Source of the DNA: Candidatus Aminicenantota bacterium
Lineage (GTDB): Bacteria; Acidobacteriota; Aminicenantia; Aminicenantales; Aminicenantaceae
Assembly: GCA_030673995.1 (NCBI GenBank)
Contig: DAOUYU010000034.1
Location: 1-11,996 of the forward strand
Direction: 5' to 3'
Length of the DNA stretch: 11,996 nucleotides
The position numbers and the translations under genes are program-made. Under the pieces are notes generated by a model. It was not told the origin of the DNA and did not search any database. It saw only the letters and a list, made by a program, of their open reading frames with translations. Below, piece after piece: positions 6,370-11,996 of the stretch (the stretch's first letter is position 1; each line of letters begins with the position of its first letter).

Positions 6370-6401
6370 GCTCAGATATATAAAGGCTGCTCATAGGAAA
6401 T

Positions 6402-6418
6402 GCCATTAGTCCAATGGC
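6402..6418. other. Short inverted repeat upstream of the polysaccharide locus
   Basis: GCCATT and AATGGC form a perfect six-base inverted repeat with a five-base centre. It has no T-run, so it is not a terminator; it lies 66 bases before the preferred start of the barrel gene and could be an operator half-site pair or chance. No convincing -35/-10 pair was found in 6370-6483. Confidence 0.3.
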
Positions 6419-6483
6419 GTCCACCTAATTGAGGGATGCCGCGAAAGCAGAAGAAATGCTTAAAAACTCACATAAAGATTAGA

Positions 6484-7761
6484 ATGAGAAAGTCATTTAA
6501 TGTTTTCTTTTTATTGTCTATGTTTTTCCTGTTGCTATTTCTAATTTCAATTTCTTCATATGGGCAGAGTTATCAATCATTCAAATTTGAGCTTGATCAG
6601 ATTGTAAAAAAAGCTAAGTTACGACTTGGACCATTCCGGATTCTTCCAACAATCAATTTTAAAAATATCGGTTATGATGATAATGTTTATTATCAACGAG
6701 AGGAGGACAATCCCGCTTCTGATTTCACAGGGACTGTTTCGCCTGAGATCAAATTATACTTTCTTTTTCGAAATTATTTAATTTTTTCTTTCACGGAGAA
6801 TCCGGAATGTGTTTATTATTTTGAGCAAAAAAGGGAGAGAAGGTGGAATAACACCTTATCCCCAGCGTTTAAATTTCTTTTTCTCAATCGTTTCGTTATT
6901 TCAGGGAATTATTCTTATAGTAACAGAAGGCGGCGCGCTTCGAGTGAATTTGATGTCCGGGCGAATGAGAAGACTAGAAGTTATAATGGTCGTTTTTTTT
7001 ATGAAACGGCCCGAAGCACATCTTTTGGATTTTCTGGCTTTATCAGAAAGATTAGCTATGAGGATATTACACTCCCCGGGGAAGAGATTTATCTCTCACG
7101 CGCTTTAAACCGCAAAGAGAAAAATGGAAATTTTGAGTTTTATTACAGAGTCTTTTCAGAGAGCTTTTTTTTTATAGGAGGAGGATATACCGAATACAAA
7201 TTTGAGCATGTTCAATCTAGCTGGCGAGACTCATCTTCTTACCAAGTTTATTCGGGGATCAGATTTCCACTTTTGGGGAGAGTGAGAGGGACTTTATCGC
7301 TTGGCTATAAGAAGCTTATTCCCATAATTGAAGAGAAGAAAGGCTTTACAGGATTTGTTGGCAAATCCGGTCTTAATTTCAGGCTGGCCCGTTTTGGATT
7401 TCGCCTTAATTATAACAGAGATATTCATTTTTCTTACTGGACAAACAATGTATTTTACAATGAAGACAGGTACGGCGTGGGGATATCTTTTTATTTAACA
7501 AAATTTCTGAGAGTGGATTATAATTTGAGCCTTGGGAAGGCCAATTATCCAGAGCTAATTTCACTTAGAATGCCTGATGGAAGTTACGAAGAGATAAAAA
7601 TGAAAAATATATACCGTACTCACGCTGCGGGTTTTGTTTTCAGGATTATAAGAAATACGGGAATCGGATTGATGGTCAATTTCTGGAAGAGAGAGTCGAA
7701 TTATTATTGGGAGAACAGAGAGAGGATGTTTTTTGGTGGTTATATTACTTATGAATTTTGA
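6484..7761 (+). CDS. Secreted outer-membrane beta-barrel candidate of the polysaccharide locus
   Basis: No specific family was recognised with certainty. The protein (425 residues from this start) begins with a textbook signal peptide: RK, a hydrophobic core FFLLSMFFLLLFLISIS, then SSYG before QSYQ. The mature part is rich in Tyr, Phe and Arg, shows alternating polar/aromatic stretches typical of transmembrane beta strands, and ends in GGYITYEF with a C-terminal Phe, the usual outer-membrane insertion signal. It resembles the putative beta-barrel porins (BBP2-like) that accompany exopolysaccharide export genes, and the next gene is an OPX exporter. The ATG at 6484 gives a normal signal peptide; an in-frame ATG at 6436, right after a stop, would add 16 basic residues, and neither has a good ribosome-binding site. 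AT-rich compared with thiC. Confidence 0.75.
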   Translation: MRKSFNVFFLLSMFFLLLFLISISSYGQSYQSFKFELDQIVKKAKLRLGPFRILPTINFKNIGYDDNVYYQREEDNPASDFTGTVSPEIKLYFLFRNYLIFSFTENPECVYYFEQKRERRWNNTLSPAFKFLFLNRFVISGNYSYSNRRRRASSEFDVRANEKTRSYNGRFFYETARSTSFGFSGFIRKISYEDITLPGEEIYLSRALNRKEKNGNFEFYYRVFSESFFFIGGGYTEYKFEHVQSSWRDSSSYQVYSGIRFPLLGRVRGTLSLGYKKLIPIIEEKKGFTGFVGKSGLNFRLARFGFRLNYNRDIHFSYWTNNVFYNEDRYGVGISFYLTKFLRVDYNLSLGKANYPELISLRMPDGSYEEIKMKNIYRTHAAGFVFRIIRNTGIGLMVNFWKRESNYYWENRERMFFGGYITYEF

Positions 7762-7871
7762 AGATAACGAAGTTTGCTCTTTGCTAAAATAGTTAAACGT
7801 AATACATAAAATGTGAGAAGATTATTAAAACAGTTATGATTATATACTTTAAAATCGATAAGGAGAGAAAG
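7762..7871 (+). other. Intergenic gap between barrel and OPX genes
   Basis: This 110-base AT-rich gap has no gene or terminator. TTGCTAAAATAGTTAAAC (about 7782-7799) resembles the repeat unit at 11889-11910 (TTGCTAAATTGTTAAAC) and may be a diverged copy. A TATACT hexamer near 7846 lacks a matching -35 box, so a second promoter is not claimed. Confidence 0.35.
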
Positions 7872-8714
7872 GTGAGAAGGAAAAGGGTTGCTATATCGAT
7901 AGTATTATTATTTTTAGTTTCTTGTTATTTCTTTGGGCAGGAGAGGTATAAGGCGGATTATAAAATAGGGGCTAAGGATCTTCTAGAGATAAGTGTTTTT
8001 GGCCTGGATGATATGAATAAAACTGTGCGGGTTTCAGAAGGTGGGAAAATAACTCTTCCCTTATTAGGCGAAATTGAGGTTGAAGGTTTAACCAAAATTG
8101 AGCTTGAAAAAAAGTTAAGTCAGCTACTTGAAGAAAAATACCTCCAGAGCCCTCAATTAACGGTTTTTATAAAGGAGTACCAAAGCAAAAGAATATCTGT
8201 ACTTGGGGCGGTTGGAAAGCCTGGTCCTTATGAGCTTATCGGGCGCCAGACACTGCTTCAGCTTATTTCTGAAGCTGGAGGACTTACTGAGAATGCAGGA
8301 GATAAAATCATAGTTATCCGCCAGCTTCAAGATGGCTCAAGCACTGCTTTAAAGATCTCGATTGATAATTTGATAGTAGAAGGAGATGCCAGCCTGAATA
8401 TACCTCTGGAAGCGAATGATATTATAAATATTCCGGTGGATAAAGAGGTGTTCATTTACGTTTTTGGCCAGGTAAAAAGATCCGGAGCTTTTAAGGTCAA
8501 AAAGTCCAATATACCCACACTCCTTCAGGCTATTGCCCAGGCTGGGGGATTTTCAGAGCGGGCCTCAAAACGTAATGTGCTTATAAAAAGAATTGATAAA
8601 GACGGAGAGGAACAGAAGATAAAAGTGAATGTGAAGGATATTATTAAGGGGAAGAAGAAGGATATACAATTATTGGAAAATGATGTGGTTTATGTGCCCG
8701 AGACGATATTTTAA
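7872..8714 (+). CDS. Polysaccharide export (OPX, Wza-like) lipoprotein without Wza C-terminal helix
   Basis: A periplasmic/outer-membrane exporter of capsule or exopolysaccharide chains. The GTG at 7872 is preferred: AGGAGA lies five bases upstream and it leaves a short signal peptide, VRRKRVAISIVLLFLVSC, with lipobox LVSC (Cys18). An ATG at 7836 would add 12 residues before this but has no ribosome-binding site. Domains in order: Poly_export (about residues 28-100, from YKIGAKDLLEISVFG), SLBB1 (KRISVLGAVGKPGPY with LLQLISEAGGLT) and SLBB2 (VFIYVFGQVKRSGAF with LLQAIAQAGGFS). The chain stops at NDVVYVPETIF, right after SLBB2, so the amphipathic helix that forms the outer-membrane pore in Wza is absent (280 residues versus about 380). 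The upstream barrel gene may supply the pore. Confidence 0.92.
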   Translation: MRRKRVAISIVLLFLVSCYFFGQERYKADYKIGAKDLLEISVFGLDDMNKTVRVSEGGKITLPLLGEIEVEGLTKIELEKKLSQLLEEKYLQSPQLTVFIKEYQSKRISVLGAVGKPGPYELIGRQTLLQLISEAGGLTENAGDKIIVIRQLQDGSSTALKISIDNLIVEGDASLNIPLEANDIINIPVDKEVFIYVFGQVKRSGAFKVKKSNIPTLLQAIAQAGGFSERASKRNVLIKRIDKDGEEQKIKVNVKDIIKGKKKDIQLLENDVVYVPETIF

Positions 8715-8754
8715 ATATAGTATTTAAATATAAAAAAATAAAAAGGGAAGAAAA

Positions 8755-11061
8755 ATGGATTTTGAAACGGATCATAGAGAAGAAAGAGAGAAAGAGGTGG
8801 ATTTGTTAGAGTACTGGAGAGTGATTGTAAAGAGGAAAAGGATAATTGTTGTTTTTGTGGGTGTGCTTATTTTATTTGTTGCTATAAAAATTTTTACTGC
8901 AACTCCTATATATGAAGCCAAAATAACTTTACTTATTGAAGAAGAAAGCTCAAGAATATTGAGTATAGAAGATGCATTTGGTTATCAGCGTCGTGCAGTA
9001 GATTTGAGATTTTACAATACACAGCTAAAGCTTCTTAAAAGCAAATCTTTAGCAGAAAGAGTGACTAGAAGAATGAATCTTTTATCTCGGCCAGAGTTTG
9101 GAGCAGGAAAAAAGCCAAAAAAGAGCTTTTTTGCATCCTTAAAAGGCTTGATTTTACCTAAGAGAAAATCGGAAGAGGAAGGTTTAAAATCTCAAATTCC
9201 TTTAAACCCTTATTCTGAAGTGGCAGGGGGTATTCAGGGAAACATAGAGGTCTCACCTATACGCAACACAAAATTGGTAGAGGTGAGCTACAAATCTCCT
9301 TATTCTTTTCTGTGTGCTGATATAGTAAATACTTTAGCTGAAGAGTTTATAAGCTTTTCTGTTGAAAAAAGATATGAGACAACCCAGCAGGCTTCTTATT
9401 TTCTGAGCGAACAGATTGCCAATGTGAGGGAAGATTTAGCGGCAAAAGAAAGGGAACTTCAAAGATACGGCAAGGAGAAGGAACTCTTCTTTTTAAGTCC
9501 TACAGAGAGTGCGGCAATCAGCAAATTTGCTGATTTAACAGAAGCTTTAACAAAATCCGAGATTAAACGTATCGAAGCAGAGGCCATTTACCGTGAGTTG
9601 AAGGAATTAGATGCGGACTCCCTGCCTCAATTTGCAGATAATCCTCTGCTTCAGCAGCTCAAAACTGAGTATTCCCATATTAAAAATGAGTATGAGGAGA
9701 AGAGCAAAATATTTAGGCCCGGCTATCCTGAGATGATTCAGCTCAAGGCAAAGCTTGACAGCATGAGGGAGGGGCTTAGAAGCGAGATAAAAAAGGCAGT
9801 GGATGGAGCTGAGAGAGAATACCGGTCTGCTAAAAAAAAGGAGGTATCTTTAAAGCGTCTGCTTGAGGATCACAGGGCTGAAGTGGTCAGGATGGACAGC
9901 AATGCCATTCTCTATAACAGCATAAAGATAGAGGTTGAGAATAAGCGCAGACAGCTCAATTCTCTTGTGGAAAGGCAGAATGAGACTCAGGTTTCAGCAA
10001 GGCTGAGAGGGCTTAAGATCAGCAATATCAGCATTATTGATAAGGCAGAAGTCCCCAGAAATCCTGTTTCGCCGAAGAAGAAGCGGAGTCTTATACTGGC
10101 TTTGATTGTCGGTATTTTTGGGGGAGTAGGCCTCTGTTTTATTATGGAATATTTGGACAATACAGTTAAGGGACCGGAGGATGTTGAAAAATTGACCGGC
10201 CTTCCTTCATTGGGAATTATTCCCTACATTCCTCCAGAAGGGATGAAGAAGAAAAAGAGATATGGCTATTATTCGAAATATAAAAAGAAATTTTCTTACT
10301 CTTCTGAAGATGAAAATCCAAAGAGCGAGGAAAACCTGCCGGATATAAAAGAAATTGAACTCATTAATCACATTCACCCGAAATTTTTCATATCCGAGGA
10401 TTACAGGACGGTGAGGACTTCTATTTTGCTTTCTCATGCGGAAAGCCCTCCTAAGACTATTGCTTTTTCCAGCGCACTTCCTGGGGAAGGAAAAACAGCT
10501 ACTCTGGCTAATATGGCTGTGGCCTTTTCTCAACTTGAGGAGAAAGTTCTCCTTGTGGATTCGGATTTAAGGAAGCCCCGGCTTCATCGAATATTCAAGG
10601 TAAAAAATGTGAGGGGATTAAGCGGCTTTTTGACGGGAAAGGTTCCTTTAAAAGATGTCATTCAGAAGACATCCATAGAAAATATCTGGATCATTCCAAG
10701 CGGGCCTATTCCACCTAATCCGTCCGAGCTTCTCAATTCAAACAGAATGAAGGAACTCCTTGGCCAGGTGAAAAAAAAGTTTGATGTTGTTCTCCTTGAT
10801 TCGCCTCCTCTGCTGGTTGTGGTTGACCCTGTTATTATCTCTTCCTTCGTAGATAGTACTGTTTTGATCATTGAAGCCGGAGAGACCACACGCAAGCCCT
10901 TTTTGCGAGCGGTAGAGGAGTTAAGACGGGCTAATGGAAAGATTATTGGTGTGGTCTTTAACGAGGTCAAGGCCAAAGGAGAGGGATACTATTCACCGTA
11001 TTATCATCACTACCGGTCCAGCTACCATTATTATGGAGAGGAAGAGACAGAAGAGCAATGA
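8755..11061 (+). CDS. Polysaccharide co-polymerase / tyrosine autokinase (Wzc-type BY-kinase)
   Basis: A 768-residue inner-membrane protein that governs chain length and export of polysaccharide. In order: cytoplasmic N-terminus, first membrane segment (about 29-48, IIVVFVGVLILFVAI), Wzz-type periplasmic domain with long coiled coil (about 200-410), a PRNPVSPKK motif before the second membrane segment (about 444-465), then a BY-kinase domain with Walker A GEGKT (Lys580), Walker A' VDSDLRKPR (Asp602, Asp604) and Walker B VVLLDSPP (Asp682). The tail (745-760) holds eight tyrosines, the usual autophosphorylation cluster. A second Tyr/Lys-rich patch (Y503, Y505, Y506, Y509, Y515) lies in the linker between membrane and kinase. 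AGGGAAG precedes the ATG by four bases. The stop overlaps the phosphatase start (ATGA). This is the fused Gram-negative arrangement, as opposed to separate CpsC/CpsD. Confidence 0.96.
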   Translation: MDFETDHREEREKEVDLLEYWRVIVKRKRIIVVFVGVLILFVAIKIFTATPIYEAKITLLIEEESSRILSIEDAFGYQRRAVDLRFYNTQLKLLKSKSLAERVTRRMNLLSRPEFGAGKKPKKSFFASLKGLILPKRKSEEEGLKSQIPLNPYSEVAGGIQGNIEVSPIRNTKLVEVSYKSPYSFLCADIVNTLAEEFISFSVEKRYETTQQASYFLSEQIANVREDLAAKERELQRYGKEKELFFLSPTESAAISKFADLTEALTKSEIKRIEAEAIYRELKELDADSLPQFADNPLLQQLKTEYSHIKNEYEEKSKIFRPGYPEMIQLKAKLDSMREGLRSEIKKAVDGAEREYRSAKKKEVSLKRLLEDHRAEVVRMDSNAILYNSIKIEVENKRRQLNSLVERQNETQVSARLRGLKISNISIIDKAEVPRNPVSPKKKRSLILALIVGIFGGVGLCFIMEYLDNTVKGPEDVEKLTGLPSLGIIPYIPPEGMKKKKRYGYYSKYKKKFSYSSEDENPKSEENLPDIKEIELINHIHPKFFISEDYRTVRTSILLSHAESPPKTIAFSSALPGEGKTATLANMAVAFSQLEEKVLLVDSDLRKPRLHRIFKVKNVRGLSGFLTGKVPLKDVIQKTSIENIWIIPSGPIPPNPSELLNSNRMKELLGQVKKKFDVVLLDSPPLLVVVDPVIISSFVDSTVLIIEAGETTRKPFLRAVEELRRANGKIIGVVFNEVKAKGEGYYSPYYHHYRSSYHYYGEEETEEQ

Positions 11062-11852
11062 TAGACTTGCACTGCCACATCCTGCCCGGTCTTGATGATG
11101 GGGCTCAGAATCTGGAAGAGGCGGTGGAGATGGCTGGGATTGCAGAGAGGGATGGTATAGAGAAGATTGTGGCCACTCCTCATTTTTTCCGTAATAATTT
11201 TGTGTATGAAGGTTTAGGCATCATCGAAGAAAAGTGTAGAGAACTCAGCAGGGCGCTCGAAGCGAAAAATATCAAGGTTGAGATACTGGGTGGGGCTGAA
11301 GTTCATATCTCCCATAATTTAATCGTTGAGATAAGAAAAAATCGAAGCTATCTGGTACTGAACAGGAGCTCTTACATGTTTGTCGAATTTCCCTCTGACC
11401 ATGTTTTCTCAGGCATTAAAGAGCTTTTTTTCGAATTAATGAGTGAGGGGATAATGCCGATTATTGCCCATCCGGAGAGAAACTCAGTGTTTGTCCGTAA
11501 TCCTTCATTTCTTTATGAGTTAGTCCGGATGGGAGCTCTGACTCAGGCCAACAGCGGAAGTTTCTCCGGTATTTATGGAAGGGAGGCTGAGGAGGCTGTG
11601 TTTAGTTTTCTAGAGTTGAATTTAATTCATTTTATAGGGAGTGATGGGCATAATGCGCGCTCTTTGGCACCGAGATTATCAGAGGCGGTGGAGAGAGCGG
11701 GGATGGTAATAGGGGAGGATAGGGCAAGAGCACTTGTGAAGGATAATCCTAGAGCTGTGCTGGAGGATAAAGAAATTCCGTATCTACCAAAGCCAGTGAA
11801 TTCCGATGAAATTCAAAAAAAAATTAAGATAAAAATCCCGTTTTTAAAGTGA
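11058..11852 (+). CDS. PHP-domain protein-tyrosine phosphatase (CpsB/YwqE/CapC family)
   Basis: A 264-residue metal-dependent phosphatase that removes phosphate from BY-kinase tyrosine tails, so resetting polysaccharide assembly. The PHP metal site is complete: H5 and H7 in DLHCH, D14 in GLDDG, H42 in ATPHF, E81 and H83 in GAEVH, H138 in AHPER, D196 and H198 in GSDGH. Length and motif order are those of CpsB/YwqE. Its ATG lies inside the kinase stop region (ATGA), so the two are probably translated together and made in matched amounts; the kinase is its likely substrate. Pairing a PHP phosphatase with a fused Wzc-type kinase differs from the E. coli Wzb (low-molecular-weight phosphatase) arrangement. 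No other role is suggested by the sequence. Confidence 0.95.
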   Translation: MIDLHCHILPGLDDGAQNLEEAVEMAGIAERDGIEKIVATPHFFRNNFVYEGLGIIEEKCRELSRALEAKNIKVEILGGAEVHISHNLIVEIRKNRSYLVLNRSSYMFVEFPSDHVFSGIKELFFELMSEGIMPIIAHPERNSVFVRNPSFLYELVRMGALTQANSGSFSGIYGREAEEAVFSFLELNLIHFIGSDGHNARSLAPRLSEAVERAGMVIGEDRARALVKDNPRAVLEDKEIPYLPKPVNSDEIQKKIKIKIPFLK

Positions 11853-11864
11853 GGAGTAAAAATA

Positions 11865-11996
11865 AATATTGCTAAATGGTTAAATTTGAATATTGCTAAA
11901 TTGTTAAACTGATAAACTGTTGCATTCTTTATAAATATATTTTAGCAATTTAACAGTTTAACAATTTACCCTAATGAAACAATTTAACAATTTAAC
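11865..11996. repeat. AT-rich intergenic repeat cluster after the polysaccharide genes
   Basis: Three kinds of repeat overlap here. A 24-base unit starting AATATTGCTAAAT occurs twice in direct order (11865-11888 and 11889-11912, with a few differences). TAAATTGTTAAACTG (11897-11911) and CAGTTTAACAATTTA (11954-11968) form a perfect 15-base inverted repeat 42 bases apart. ACAATTTA recurs at 11961, 11979 and 11987, the last two in tandem, and continues to the window edge. No open reading frame or GC-rich terminator is seen. The repeat family cannot be named from one copy. Confidence 0.75.

Noticed and set aside
6343..6375. TACAAT near 6348 as a -10 box for the polysaccharide operon provided by the IS end.
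   Set aside because: No -35 box at suitable spacing.
7836..7871. ATG at 7836 as the start of the OPX gene.
   Set aside because: No ribosome-binding site, and it puts 12 extra charged residues before a signal peptide that is already complete from the GTG at 7872.

Overview
The window reads as chromosomal DNA from a diderm (Gram-negative-type) bacterium with an anaerobic or microaerobic metabolism. The diderm call rests on an outer-membrane beta-barrel candidate, a lipobox-bearing OPX (Wza-like) exporter and a fused Wzc-type kinase. The anaerobic call rests on a ferredoxin-dependent 2-oxoacid oxidoreductase and an oxygen-sensitive type class I fumarase. Acidobacteriota/Aminicenantia or Desulfobacterota relatives are possible, but I cannot fix the phylum by reading alone.

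Left part (1-5.9 kb, all minus strand): two metabolic transcription units. The first starts at a good sigma70-like promoter (TTGACA-17-TAAACT, 2164-2192). It carries a class I fumarate hydratase alpha subunit, a small 2x[4Fe-4S] ferredoxin subunit and a VorB/KorA-type 2-oxoacid:ferredoxin oxidoreductase subunit that runs off the left edge. The second starts at an even better promoter (TTGACA-17-TATACT, 5947-5975). It carries thiC, an endonuclease-IV-like TIM-barrel protein overlapping thiC by 29 bases, and an aldehyde dehydrogenase, ending in a small intrinsic terminator (2214-2233). The thiC leader is too short for a TPP riboswitch. The gap before the aldehyde dehydrogenase is built almost wholly of 7-base units.

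Middle (about 5.9-6.44 kb): a scar. It holds the 3' end of an IS3-family transposase with an in-frame TAG and its right terminal inverted repeat, but no left end. The scar separates the minus-strand metabolic block from the plus-strand polysaccharide block.

Right part (6.48-11.85 kb, plus strand): a capsule/exopolysaccharide export and control locus. In order it encodes a secreted, probably outer-membrane beta-barrel protein; a short OPX lipoprotein that lacks a C-terminal Wza-type helix; a Wzc-type polysaccharide co-polymerase/tyrosine autokinase; and a PHP-type tyrosine phosphatase (CpsB/YwqE family) coupled to the kinase by an ATGA overlap. The likely division of labour is that the kinase and phosphatase cycle phosphorylation of the Tyr tail, the OPX protein spans the periplasm, and the barrel supplies the outer-membrane pore. 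Glycosyltransferases would be expected beyond the right edge. The last 140 bases are an AT-rich intergenic repeat cluster. Spot counts of single 60-base lines give about 52% GC in thiC (5161-5220) and 35% in the barrel gene (6661-6720), so the two blocks differ in composition.

I found no RNA genes, no CRISPR array and nothing that is clearly a new defence or mobile system. The most unusual items are the heptamer-built leader, the thiC/TIM-barrel/aldehyde dehydrogenase grouping and the barrel plus short-OPX pair.
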